Of a stretch of 64,000 nucleotides of DNA, positions 10,868 to 21,380 are shown one piece after another; positions within the stretch are counted from its first letter, which is position 1; the number at the start of each line of letters is the position of its first letter. The notes below the pieces were generated by a model. The model did not search any database, was not told where the DNA came from, and was given only the letters and a program-made list of their open reading frames with translations. The translations under genes and the position numbers were made by a program. This stretch comes from Umbilicaria muhlenbergii (lineage: Eukaryota; Ascomycota; Lecanoromycetes; Umbilicariales; Umbilicariaceae): contig KK106981.1 in NCBI GenBank assembly GCA_000611775.1, positions 6,780,312-6,844,311 on the forward strand. The letters run 5' to 3'.

Positions 10868-13102
10868 ATGACCGAGTTTCTTGGGTAGGCTTCTTTATAC
10901 GCTTTCAACGAGGTTTCATCTCACTGACTATTTAGATCACGCATCTCTTTGATCTCGAAACGAGACATCCGGTACGCTTCCAACGTACGATCATTCCACC
11001 TGGGAACCTGTGGCTGATTCCTCACCTCACTAGCTATGTGGGAACACTTCACGAAATCAGCTCCGAACACTCCACCGTTGCGCTCGAACAAGTTGTCTCA
11101 TATGGTACCGAAGGACGACGTCCAGAAGACGAAGTCCCACCGTCAGACAACGTTTACGAGTACATTGTCTTTCGCGGTAGCGATGTGAAGGACTTAAGGA
11201 TTGAGGAGCCGCCCAAGGAAACCCAACCACCAAAGCCGCCGCAGGTGCCAGACGATCCTGCTATACTTGGGGTAAGTTATTCAAGCTACAAGATTTTGTT
11301 GCGAGGGCTCTTCTGCCGACTTTGAGCGTGAGAGCAAATTAGGTGATGAAGTATTTCGGATGTAAACACAAATATTTCTCCGAGAGCGCAAAACCCATGT
11401 GGAGATTTTCCGTTGCCTTCCTTCTGATATTATAGCTACAAATTCCTCAAGTTTGCAATTCTATTCAGGCCTGACATCCCGCTGACAGTACATCAACTTT
11501 TAGAGTGCCAGACGGCCGACTCCTGCATCTACGCCTCAGGCGCCGACTCAGGCACCAACTCAAGCACCACCTCAGCAACCGCAACCGCAGCCTCAGCAGC
11601 AGCGGCAACCCCAACCTCAACATCCTCAGTTCCCGCAACAGCCTCCATTTCCCTATTACTATGGGCCGCCACCAAATCAGCGTTTTGGTCCGCAAGGTTT
11701 TCCACCTGGCCCAGGGTTTCCCGGCATGCCATACGGTGCTCCACCTCCAGGCTGGTACCCACCGCCAGGACATGGGTTCCCTCCTCCTCCGGGCCAGTTT
11801 CATCCTGGCCAGATGCCGATTGCGCCGCCTGGTCAGCAGCACCGCCAACAAGGGCCGCAGCTACCACCGATCGTTCCTAATGGACCCTCGTCGAACAAAG
11901 AGGGAAAGGTAGTTTCTCAGCAGCCATCTCCTGCTAAACCAGTCGCCACCGTCAAACTGCCAAGTACATCTACGACGCCAATTACGACACCAATTCCTTC
12001 AGCGCCTACTCAAACAGGTCTTACTCAAAAAGCGCCCACACCGCCAGCCGAATCGAAGCCAGATGTCGCAGCGGCCCTTGCTCCACCTGTTGCTTCAACT
12101 GCTGCTCCACCTGCTCCAGCAGTGACTGCAGCAACAATTACTCCTACTAAACGTGTACCGACAGGACCCAAGAGCGGAAGAATTATGCCGGCCATTCCTC
12201 TTCCCAGCCCTGCTATGAAGGCTCATGTACCAGTCAATGGCCCGTTGCAGTCGACTTCAGGTAACGCTGTACAATCGACCACTACAACTGCCCTTGCACC
12301 GCCGGCTGCAGCGACTCGCCCTTCACAAGCTGGCACCAAGTCAATTGAGGATGCAAATCGAGATGCCCGAGCTGCCGTTGCAGCTGCAATGGCCAAGTTA
12401 CCTCCCGCCCCCGCTCAGAGAAAGCAGACGGATGGCGAGAGCGCAATTGACAACCTGACAAAGAAAGTCAACGAGATGAGAACAAACGACAACATCCGGA
12501 CGTCAAGACAGCCTGGTACCGGTGGATACGCAGCCGGTCATCGTGGTGGCGGCGGTCGTGGAGGTCATCGTGGTGGTCGACCACAACAAGATCAACAGAC
12601 GAAAAAGGTCGAGGTCCCGACTACGGATTACGATTTCGAGTCCGCCAACGCGAAGTTCAACAAGCAAGATCTTGTGAAAGAAGCTATCGCGTCCGGGTCT
12701 CCAGCCGCCACATCGGGCGAGACGCCGATCGTCAACGGGGCTTCCCAAGACGCCGCGGTGAACGGCTCACGCAGAGCTAGCGAGCAGAGCGTCGTCATCC
12801 CGCCTGCTGCGGGCTACAGCAAGACATCTTCGTTCTTCGACAATATTTCGAGTGAGGCGCGTGATCGGGATGAGGTGGGCGCGAATCGCTTGGGTGGCAG
12901 GGAATTCCGGAGCGAGGAGCAGAAGAAGAACTTCGAGACTTTTGGGGCGGGGAGCGTCGATAATGGATACAGAGGGGGGTTTAGGGGGAGGGGCAGGGGG
13001 AGAGGGTATGGAAGGGGGAGGGGAGAGTTTAGAGGAGGGCGGGGTGGGAGAGGCGGCATGAGGGGGGAAGGAAGGGGTGGCGCTGTTACGGCGGAGAATT
13101 AA
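10868..13102 (+). CDS. SCD6: Scd6/Sum2/Lsm14-type P-body mRNA regulator
   Basis: Four exons (10868-10884, 10936-10971, 11034-11271, 11504-13102) give 629 residues. The first exon is only 17 nt (M-T-E-F-L-G). The third intron is long for this window (232 nt). Residues 1-~85 form the divergent LSm domain (S-R-I-S-L-I-S-K-R-D-I-R-Y-V-G-T-L). Residues ~100-465 are Pro/Gln/Ala-rich. The FDF region lies near 468-490 (D-Y-D-F-E-S-A-N-A-K-F), the FFD box near 535-550 and the TFG box near 565-580, and an RGG-rich tail spans ~585-629. This domain order is diagnostic of Scd6/Lsm14/Tral proteins, which repress translation and promote decapping with Dhh1 and Dcp2 in P-bodies. Divergent from the KPWE peroxin. 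Confidence 0.95.
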
Positions 13103-13131
13103 TGTATGGATGCATAGGAGGAGGGAGGAAA

Positions 13132-13191
13132 GGAAATGGAACTAGGGGAAATGGACCTAGGGGAAATGGAACTAGGGGGAAATGGAATTGG
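13132..13191. repeat. 15-bp tandem repeat, 4 copies
   Basis: Four head-to-tail copies of a 15-base unit, GGAAATGGAMCTAGG. Copies 1-3 occupy 13132-13146, 13147-13161 and 13162-13176; after one extra G comes a degenerate fourth copy. It lies 30 bases past the Scd6 stop, so is probably in its 3' UTR. Confidence 0.85.
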
Positions 13192-13485
13192 AAGCGGAAG
13201 TGCTGGTCGCGTCGATATGCCGTATCGGGGGTGGGCCGGATATCAAAAGGGTTTTTCTATTTGAAGGGGAAGGATATGGATCAACTTGTATCACCAACTG
13301 CACAATGCGCGCGACTGCCGAGGACAGGAGCGCGCGTGGGGGATCGGATCGGATTGGATCTTTAGGCAAAATCATACCGTTCGTCTCTTCTGCGTGAGAT
13401 TATCACTAGCGAGTGCGTGGAGATACCATAATTTGATTATGTCGGTGCCTGAGCTAGCTTCGGGGGTGTGGTCGTGATGGGGTGG

Positions 13486-13511
13486 TTGTGCTTGTGCTTG
13501 TGCTTGTGCTT
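13486..13511. repeat. (TTGTGC)4 hexanucleotide microsatellite
   Basis: Four perfect TTGTGC units followed by TT. Confidence 0.9.
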
Positions 13512-13635
13512 CTTAGGGCGCGCTCGTAGGAAAAGATTGTGCATCAGCAGAGCAGAGAGATGGCCTTTTCGTCCTTGAACCCCATGGCATCCCCCTTTTC
13601 CCCCCGGATGAACCCTGAAACAGCACCATCCACCT

Positions 13636-14665
13636 TTAGCGCCGCAGTCTCGGATCCCGCGTCGCGTCTATCATTCCTGCTCCTCCGCCCGCCCCTACAC
13701 TTCCTAGCCCCCCAACACCTCCTCCGCCTCCTATCCCTCCTCCGCCAATGCCCCCCATTCCCCCCATGACCACATCTCCCTTCCCAGCCCCGCCTCCCGC
13801 CTCCCTCATCCTCTCCCTCGCCCTCTCATAAAACCCTTCCGTCCGCGCCGCGTGTCTCTCATACACGCCCATCTTCGTCGCTGCGTCGCTGACCACGGAC
13901 ACCAGGCTCTGGTTCTGCTGCGGAGGGGCTACTGCGATGCTGGGGTGGAGGGGAGGGCCCGGGTAGCCGGGGAGAGCAGGGCGGGTGGAGGGGAGGTTCG
14001 TAGTGGGAGCGGCGGCGCGAGTTGTGGGGGAGGAGAGGGTGGGGGGTTTGGGGGTCGGGGTCGGGGTGGGGTTGGATGGGGAAGGGCGGGGGTGCGGGTA
14101 GGGGGAGTGGAGGGTTTGGAGGATGGGGTCGTGGAGGTGGGAGTGGGGATGGGGTTGGGGGCTGTCTCGTATANNNNGAGGTGGGTCGTGGCGTGGAGGG
14201 TTTGTTGGAGGAGGTGCGTCCTGCGGGGTGTTAGTGGGGAGAGGGGGGAGGGGGAAAGGGGGTTGTGGAATAGGAGGGGAAAGGGGAAAGGGGAAATGAG
14301 AGTTGGGGAAGAGGGGAGGGAAAGGAAAAGGGAAAGGGAAAGGGAAGAGGGACATACTTGACATCTCTATGATGCCTTTGCAAATTCGCAATCATAGCGT
14401 CAAGGCGCTCTTCACGGGATATTGGCGCATTGAGCGGGAAAGGAACCAGTCTGAGGGGCGAGTGGGGGTTAGTTGGTAGGACGGATTGAGGTGGGGAGGA
14501 AGAAAGGCGTACGGTGGAAAGGGGCGGGCGACGGCGCGTTGTAAGGATATCTGGGGGGGGTGTTAGTGGGGGATTCAGGGATTAGGGGTTGAGAGGGTTG
14601 GGGTGGGGGGGTACCTGGTCTGGATGTTGAGGTAAGGGTTTTGGAGGTGGAGGCTGGAATGACAT
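13636..14665 (-). CDS. unknown proline-rich protein, interrupted by assembly gap
   Basis: Four proposed exons: 14665-14615, 14550-14513, 14450-14358 and 14220-13636, with three GT-AG introns (64, 62 and 137 nt), each with a CTAAC branch. The spliced N-terminus begins M-S-F-Q-P-P-P-P-K and leads into a charged helical segment (E-E-R-L-D-A-M-I-A-N-L-Q-R-H-H-R-D-V-K). After a Pro/Thr-rich linker comes another helical block (Q-N-Q-S-L-V-S-V-V-S-D-A-A-T-K-M-G-V-Y-E) and a Gly-rich tail ending D-P-R-L-R-R. The frame entering the 4-N gap (14174-14177) and the frame leaving it differ by one base, so the N run cannot have the true length modulo 3. I do not recognise the family. The helical blocks and neat splicing argue for a real gene of roughly 255 residues. 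Confidence 0.6.
14174..14177. other. assembly gap (4 N)
   Basis: Four undetermined bases inside the last exon of the preceding gene, in strongly GC-skewed, low-complexity sequence. Reading-frame logic says the real length differs from 4 modulo 3. Confidence 0.99.
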
Positions 14666-15712
14666 TTTGGAAGAAAGAGTGAAGGGAGAGATGTTGGGTA
14701 AGATTAGGTCGGTATTAGGGGGGCGGTGGAGGTTGTAGAAGAAGAGAATAGTTAGAGTACAGCAGGGCGACTGATATACGAGAAGGAGGGTTGACTAAAG
14801 ACAAAGAAGAGATACAAAGGGGCACTGTAAAACGAGGATTACTTTCCAGAGAGAGCCTTGAGAGATAGGTTTGTGTAGGCACTGGGGATCTTGAGCATAA
14901 CTCATGTTAGGGCGTGGCCATGGATAAGAGCACTGGGGTCGACCGGCAACCGAAAATGGATTGGGAGATTTGCGCGAACAACCACTAATGTTATGAAGGT
15001 GCTTAAGACATACCAAAATTAACCCTTCTAATACTTGTCAGTTAAAACACTGGTGTTGAACTAGGAGATTTTCTACTACTCTTCTACTGCTTCAAAGTAA
15101 ATATGCAAAAAGGATATAAATCGCAAACTTTGATTTTGTTATTGTTAGCACCTTTGACAATTATTTACATCTGTTTACAGCGCACAACCATTTAACATCC
15201 GCAACTGCTCATCAAAGGTGTTATTTTTTGTTTACAAGAGCTTGCGATAATATATTCCACTTAGCCCGTACCAACTTAGTAGCACTGGATACCACATGAA
15301 ATGTACATGAGTCGCCCATTCCCATAGGGGCAATAAAGTCAGATGTTCCTGTCATTGGCTAGGGATAGACAAAACGACACCTAGTCGTACCTTCTGTATA
15401 AACACCGTGCAGGAAAAGGCTAGCCCGCTGTCGATGCGAATCCCTTCAATGCAACAAGCTCCGCTGGCATCCAAACTCCAGAGATGCATCCGACTCCCAC
15501 CATGCCATGCACATACGTCTTGCGATGCAACGCCACGCTCGAGAGAGTGTAGTATTCACAAAACAGAAACCGGTGGGTATCATAGGGACAACGTAAGCAA
15601 TCTCGCCAGGAGCATGACCAGTCCAACGTTCCTGTCCATTTCTTAAAATAATTCGTGGATGGCGAGGATACGGATGTCTTAGAGTGCGGCCTAACCGAAA
15701 GGACTGCGGCTC
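14666..15712. other. intergenic region with AT-rich pocket
   Basis: G-rich at the left, then an AT-rich stretch from about 15040 to 15300 containing the inverted repeat listed next. No coding sequence recognised. Confidence 0.5.
15114..15255. repeat. MITE-like imperfect inverted repeat
   Basis: Two arms face each other around a ~55-base centre. The inner arms are perfect: CACCTTTGA at 15149-15157 against TCAAAGGTG at 15212-15220. The outer arms also pair: ATCGCAA near 15120-15126 against TTGCGAT at 15242-15248, with TATA-type bases outside both. It is AT-rich, about 140 bp and non-coding, so could be a degenerate MITE or a long hairpin. Confidence 0.45.
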
Positions 15713-16711
15713 TTAGGACGTTGGATGCTGCTTTTCCTTTTCCTTCTCCTTCTCCTTCTCCTCTTCCTTTTTCTTTTCCTCCTCGTCCTCCACCTCTTTG
15801 TATTTGATCCATTGCTTCGTGGTCGGATCCCATAGGTGTCTGCCCACACACAATCAGCAATCGGTACCTAAAAAGGATAGCCACATCTAACATGACGTAC
15901 CCATGGAAATCAACAGATACTAAAGCTTCGACTTTATACTCGTCCGTCAAGATAGTATCATAGGCGAACGGGATCATCGCTGGCACTCCCTCGAACATGG
16001 ACTCCCTCAAAGGAAACAGATCCGTAGTCCTGTAGTGATGATAGTTCTTACAGCTCCAAACCCCCGGCTGCACGTCTGGATGCGTTTCGGAGAGGCCTGT
16101 GATATCAATATACAAGCCGTTGCGGACGTCGATCCATCGTGCATCTATGATATTGAAACCGTCTCCACGTTCGCGTTCCACAGCAGCAGGATTGATGTCA
16201 AGCAGATAGTCGCGCGACACACCATGCTCTGGAGAAGTGTAACGGTGAGTGGTGCGGTTCAGGTATTTTGCCATGTATTCAAGCGTAGCGCCGGATACTT
16301 GGGTATCAATATCCCAGTCCCAAGGGAGCATCTGAGGAAGGGGTATATCAGTCCGAGTCGTCATGGAAGGGCTTGAGTGTGAAGATATACCTGAGAGTTC
16401 CACCACCAACCAAGAAGGGTCCCGTGTGCTATCCATGTTTCCAACCCCAAGTCATGAAATGTGCTAAGGTATGCGCGAATCATATGATATTGTGTGTTGC
16501 CCTTGTCTTCATAGGTTACGGTGCCCCGAAAGAATCTCTTGTCATAGTGTCCTAGAATGTCGTTCGTACCCGGCTCATGAAAGTACTTCTTACTGTTCGC
16601 GATGGCCTCTGCTTCTTCTGCTTCATCGAGCTGGGGTGCTGGCACAGCTTCTCCGAATGGTATTAAAGTCCATGCCCATGCGACTGCAAGCAATGTCCCT
16701 TGTAACTTCAT
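15713..16711 (-). CDS. LicD-family, Mnn4-like mannosylphosphorylation protein
   Basis: Three exons (16711-16391, 16331-15901, 15839-15713) give 292 residues. Introns are 59 and 60 nt GT-AG. I start at M-K-L-Q-G-T-L-L-A-V rather than the ATG 33 bases upstream, because this start gives a clean signal peptide. The LicD core is plain: W-I-A-H-G-T-L-L-G-W-W, then a splice, then P-W-D-W-D-I-D. These are the invariant motif and acidic metal/nucleotide site of the LicD/fukutin family. The C-terminus ends in a lysine/glutamate tract (K-K-K-E-E-E then K-E repeats) like the acidic-basic tail of yeast Mnn4, which promotes mannosylphosphate transfer to glycans in the Golgi. The first lumenal domain is compact; long fungal Mnn4 relatives are larger. 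Confidence 0.85.
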
Positions 16712-18359
16712 GCCTTTAGGAGTATCTGAAGCCCTGGAGGCCAAACAGAACTTGGAGACAGAGCAAGCAAGGGAGTAAACGAGGTGCCAAAGCCTCTCTT
16801 CGTGAACGCATCGGCGCCTTGGACCAGCTCAGTGAGTGTTGTTGTGGTACATGAGATTGAGTACTGCCGCTCCCGAGATCTTCAAGAAACGGTGTGAACA
16901 CGTCCGACTTGATGAACTACGGGACCCTTCGGGAATGGTAGATACAATCCTAAGTAAAGCTTGTTGAGCAGTGGAGACTGGCCAGCGGGTCTCGGTTGAT
17001 TGGTAGGAGTACCCTAACCATGTGCAAAGAATGCTAAGCGAACCTTAATGCATTCAAGTGTCTTATCTCATTATCGTAATGTGTGTGATGAGTGAAGCTC
17101 GAATCCGATGTACCGAGGTGTGTATTTTCAGACACGGTCATGCAGAAAGATGAGATGAGAGAGTGACCATTGAACAAGTGATCCATGGTCAAGATCAAGG
17201 GTCAAGATCAAGGTTAAGATTGAGATTAAAACAAAGATAGTCACGCAATCAAGAACAAGATCACGGCAACGACTGCAGGCTCCGTCAAGGCCAGGTGTTT
17301 GCCAAGGGGTCGCCCCGTTGCCGCCTTCTCCGTCCAAGGTCGACCTGTGTCGCGTGCCCAGCTTCCTATCGTGTCAATCACGTCGATCACCCATGTGCCA
17401 AGCGCCAAGCGCCGCCTGCCAAGCTCCAAACGGGCCGTCCTAGTGGGCAAGATAGGCACAGGGGTCCGGTTGAGGTGTGGTGGAGGGCCCTGATTCAGAA
17501 CAACTTCAGCTCCGAAGTGTAAAGGTGCCACTTCGGTCGAAATCTACCACTACTCGTGCGGCCCAACACCGAAGAGACGAAGAAAAGGTAGATGAAGAGA
17601 AAGTAATAGACGCCCAACACGTCTATCAGAGAAGTCGGCACTCCTGAAAAATGGATTTGCGACCGCCTCCTCCGAACACTGCTGGAGGAGGCAAAGGTGG
17701 GAAGCATGGCAAGCCTTCCTTCGTGTCCGCCTCAACAGCACAGAGTAAGGTACACGCGTACGCATACGCATAAGCATCCGCACACGGAAGCGACCAACGA
17801 CCTGCCAATAGCGCGGTCCGTTCTTTGGAAGGATCAGAATGAGAAATGAAGATGATGACGCGGCTGCAGCCTGCCGCATATCCGGTCGTTGACTCGTCGC
17901 ACTTTCTCGCCTATCTGCTTGCGTACGAGGGATGAGACTGCCACTTTCGCTGGCGGTGCTGTGCTCCGGCTGAGCGGAATGCGGCTGCACAAAACAAGGG
18001 AAGTTGCACGGGGCATGTTTTATCCTCCACATCATGTTCTGATAAGATAAGGAGGACTTAGCAAAGGACCTTAGAGTGTTCTTAATGCAGTTGCAATAAG
18101 GTAACGGGAGAGCTTCTGCAGGCGACCTGGCCTGACCCTGCACTGAACTCGCAAATCGAAGGCCAGGCACGTGCCAAGGTCCCTTGGTATGTCGTGCATA
18201 TCAGCCCTACGGATGACAAACCATCGTCATGCGGAGGAAGCGTGAAGAAGGGCGACGGCGACTTTAGAAATCTATGCAGACAAAACACTTCATAAGGAGT
18301 GCTAGATCATAGCAGCGTCCATACAGTCTCCCCGGTCAAGACACATCTCTCACCGTAAC
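16712..18359. other. intergenic region
   Basis: Divergent spacer of 1.65 kb between the LicD gene and the WLM peptidase. Several short frames exist (for example 17550-18170 on -), but none shows a domain, a splice partner or regular codon use. Includes the tandem repeat at 17187. Confidence 0.5.
17187..17223. repeat. 12-13 bp tandem repeat, 3 copies
   Basis: GGTCAAGATCAA at 17187, GGGTCAAGATCAA at 17199 and the diverged GGTTAAGATTGA at 17212. Minor non-coding repeat. Confidence 0.7.
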
Positions 18360-19418
18360 ATGGCAGACATTCAAAACTCTCCGTTAACAGAAGCGCCGCC
18401 GACAGCGCCACCGCCAGCAGCGCCCTCAAGCGACTCCATAAACATCATCATCCTCCACCACGGCACTCCTCACACCTTCCCCTTCCCTCCCGACTCCACC
18501 ATCGCCGACCTCGCTGCCACCATATCCACCCACCTCTCAATCCCGCCGTCAAACCAAAAATTCCTCATAACCCCCAAACTCGGCCTCCTCAAACCACCCT
18601 TCCCCGACCCCCTTCTCCACCTGCGCACGCTCCTGAACAAAAAAATCGTCCTCCTAGCCCCGTCCCCCTCCGACCTCTCCTCGCTATCCCAGTCCTCCTC
18701 CTCCCGCCCCCAACCCCGCACCCCCCCGGTCAAACCCGCGACCCCGGCCCGCACCCTCGACAGCCGCAAACGTCAGGCCGAAGCAACCTACACCTTCCAC
18801 ACGCTGCTGCCGCTCGCCTACCTCCCCGACCCCAGCCGCTCTCTCCGCTACCTCGAGCGCCTCCGCGCCGACCCCGGCATCCAAGCGAGCATGCGCAAGC
18901 ACCAATTCTCCGTCGGGGTGCTGACGGAGATGGATCCGGCGGAGCACACGACGCACGAGAGTCGCACGTTGGGGCTGAATCGGAACCGGGGGGAGGTGAT
19001 TGAATTGCGGTTGCGGACGGATGCGTATGACGGGTACAGAGATTACAAGGTGATTCGGAAGACGCTGTGTCATGAGTTGGCGCATAATGTGTTTGGGGAG
19101 CACGATCGGAATTTCTGGGATCTGACTGGGGAGATTGAGAGGGAGGTCGAGGCGAATGATTGGCGCTCGGGGGGGCGGGCGCTCACGGGTGAGGAGTTTT
19201 ATAATCCTGACGACGCGGGTGTGGAGGGGGGGCATATGGATGGGGGCGGTTGGACCGGAGGGGAGTTTGTGTTGGGGAGGGTCGAGGGTGGGAGTGGTGC
19301 TTCGCAGATGGGGAACATGCAGGGATTGAGTCGGAGGGAATTGATGGCCAAGGCTGCGGAGGAGAGGATGAAGAGACAGAGAGATGTGGGGAGGAAGGGG
19401 GGCGGTGAAGCTGCTTAA
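18360..19418 (+). CDS. ubiquitin-like/WLM-domain metallopeptidase (Wss1-related)
   Basis: Single exon, 352 residues. Residues ~27-100 read as a ubiquitin-like fold (I-N-I-I-I-L-H-H-G, D-S-T-I-A-D-L, K-F-L-I-T-P-K-L-G). After a Pro/Ser linker, the WLM domain covers ~135-300. Its zinc site is H-E-L-A-H at 238-242 with a third ligand at His248 (G-E-H-D). Fission yeast has a ubiquitin/WLM fusion of the same order, and WLM proteins related to Wss1/SPRTN cleave DNA-protein crosslinks or SUMO/ubiquitin conjugates. That biochemical role is inferred from family. Third codon positions change from mostly C to mostly G around residue 185 (about 18910). Confidence 0.9.
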   Translation: MADIQNSPLTEAPPTAPPPAAPSSDSINIIILHHGTPHTFPFPPDSTIADLAATISTHLSIPPSNQKFLITPKLGLLKPPFPDPLLHLRTLLNKKIVLLAPSPSDLSSLSQSSSSRPQPRTPPVKPATPARTLDSRKRQAEATYTFHTLLPLAYLPDPSRSLRYLERLRADPGIQASMRKHQFSVGVLTEMDPAEHTTHESRTLGLNRNRGEVIELRLRTDAYDGYRDYKVIRKTLCHELAHNVFGEHDRNFWDLTGEIEREVEANDWRSGGRALTGEEFYNPDDAGVEGGHMDGGGWTGGEFVLGRVEGGSGASQMGNMQGLSRRELMAKAAEERMKRQRDVGRKGGGEAA

Positions 19419-20009
19419 GTCATACTCACGGCGTGGGTTCTGTTGAGGAATAGTCGGGCTCGATTGAGAAGGGGTGTCACAGCTGTGAAATCACTCCACC
19501 GAGAAGATTCCTTGGTCGATTGTGATGGTCCATCACCTCGCTCGAAATCCCAGTTCTATGTTGGAAGTTTGCATCTTCCGTTCGTGGAAAGTCACGGTTT
19601 AGGATGCCGCGACGCGACAGAAAATGTCAGGCACAGTCCGAGGCTATGGTGCTGATCACCTGATTTAAATGTCGCGATTGTCGTCGAACGGAGTCGGCAT
19701 ACGGAGGATACGGAGTTCCGTGCTCCCGCGTTTGGTGCAAGACATTGCTCAATATGGAGAAGCATTTATTGACGGAGCAAAATTCGTGGTATCTGGTATT
19801 TCCGCATGTGTGTGAGAATCTTCCTGACTTATGATCCACCACCTTCACCAAAGATTCTTCCCGTTAACCTTGAAGTGCAGCCACCTGTGCCCGATCCGCC
19901 ACAAGCTCAAGCTCCTATCCATTTGCCCCGTCCTCACTCATCTCCACCCACCGCCGCACCCGTTCTCCTTCCCGCTCCCCATCCCGGCCCTCTCAATTCC
20001 ATCGCTACC
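19419..20009. other. intergenic region (convergent 3' ends)
   Basis: Between two convergent genes. From about 19900 it is strongly C-rich on the + strand. No gene seen. Confidence 0.5.
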
Positions 20010-20579
20010 TCAACACTCCTCCTCCCCATCGTCCCAATCTTCCCCCTGTTCCCGCTCGTCCACCACCCCCACCCCATCAACATCACTCCCCACGCACAAC
20101 ACCTCCAAATCCAACCCCGCCTGCGCCAAAATCATCATCGCCACCGGATCCGTCCTCCCCACCTCCCTCCACCACCCGACGCGCCACCCCTCCCCCGTCT
20201 CCGCCAACGCGTGCCATTTCGACCGTATCGCTTTCTCGCCCACGTTTGCGTCGCAGACGAGGTTCCAGGTTGTGGAGAGGGCGCGGTAGGTGGGGAGTTG
20301 GCCGAAGAGTTTGAGCACGACGAGGACGTTGATGTCGTCGGCGGTCCAGGTGTGGTTGGTGGGTTTCGGGGTGGGTTTGGCTCGTGTTTTCGTGCTGGGG
20401 GCGAGGCTTGGGGGGGAGTCGGATGGAGGGGGGGCGGTTGGGGATGAGGTGGTTTTGGAGGGGAGGGGTTTGTTGGGCGGTTTAGTCTTTGAGGGTGTCT
20501 TGGGCTTTGAGGGGGCGGTGGGGTTGGTGGTGGAGGTTTTGATGGAGGGAGAGGAGGCTTGGGAGCGGAGGAATGGCAT
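20010..20579 (-). CDS. small SANT/Myb-like protein, unknown role
   Basis: Open frame of 189 residues from M-P-F-L-R-S-Q-A-S-S. The frame extends upstream to 20756, but the extra residues look like leader sequence. Residues ~5-75 are Lys/Pro/Ser/Thr-rich and basic. Residues ~78-135 hold a helix-rich block, H-T-W-T-A-D-D-I-N-V-L-V-V-L-K-L-F-G-Q-L, then W-N-L-V and A-I-R-S-K-W-H-A-L. Its tryptophan spacing resembles a Myb/SANT fold. The C-terminus is acidic. A DNA- or chromatin-binding role would fit but is not shown. Confidence 0.6.
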   Translation of the reverse strand: MPFLRSQASSPSIKTSTTNPTAPSKPKTPSKTKPPNKPLPSKTTSSPTAPPPSDSPPSLAPSTKTRAKPTPKPTNHTWTADDINVLVVLKLFGQLPTYRALSTTWNLVCDANVGEKAIRSKWHALAETGEGWRVGWWREVGRTDPVAMMILAQAGLDLEVLCVGSDVDGVGVVDEREQGEDWDDGEEEC

Positions 20580-21380
20580 GGTTTCGGCTGGGGAGACTCG
20601 GAATCTGTTGCTGAAGGTTGAGTCGAGTTGAAGTGGCGAGGTCTCCAGATGGATGTGCGCGCAGGAGACAATGTATGTTCTTCTTGCGGCCGAAGTGTTG
20701 TTCTGTAGATTGGTGAGCAATGGTGACATGGAGCTAAATAGGAAAATCTTTCTCACCTCGATCTATGCATTTGTCATCTTTGAGTGAAGGTGTGGGTAGG
20801 GAAACATTCACTAGATCTTAGTCGAGCTGACTCGCGACCATGTCATCGTGTCAAGGGTCTCGGGGGTGCTTTTCATCCTCGACGACGATGTAATCGATCG
20901 TGTCTTCGGGAATGGTCATGATCGGATTGTCCTCTCTGGGTATTTCGGAACAAAAGGTTTCCTTTCGAGTCTCATCTACATCCAACGACGATAGTACATG
21001 TACTTATTGTTTCTACGAAGTCACAACGCCCCTGGCACATTCCGTTCCCGCAAGCGGGGTTTGCCCTAGCCCTACAGTCCGAAACCTTGGCATGGCGATT
21101 ACGGTCAACAACATTCGAGGAGATATGAGGAATTTCAGGATATGTGAGAGAAATGTCGAGCAGGCTGATGACTTTATAGACTATATATTAGTACAATATC
21201 GTTCAAAAATAAATTAAGATTAACAGAGAACGATACGCAGACAGTGTCCAACTAGTAACCCCATGTTCCCATACCCTAGTTTCGCCTCCCTACGCAGCCA
21301 TCTCACCTTGGTGTCCAGCATTCTCGATTCCGCGAGCACTTCACACCTCCACCCTCCTCTCCATCCATCCACCTCACCCC
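20580..21380. other. intergenic region
   Basis: Promoter side of the SANT-like gene and 3' side of the BTB gene. Nothing coding recognised. Confidence 0.45.

Larger units (their letters stand above)
13103..13635. other. intergenic region, low complexity
   Basis: Convergent spacer between Scd6 and the next minus-strand gene. It holds two short tandem repeats listed separately and a pyrimidine-rich right end. No gene seen. Confidence 0.5.

Noticed and set aside
12814-13059. Proline-rich minus-strand frame
   Set aside because: Antisense shadow of the Scd6 RGG tail.
17550-18170. 206-codon minus-strand frame
   Set aside because: No domain, no splice partner, irregular composition and no homologous texture.
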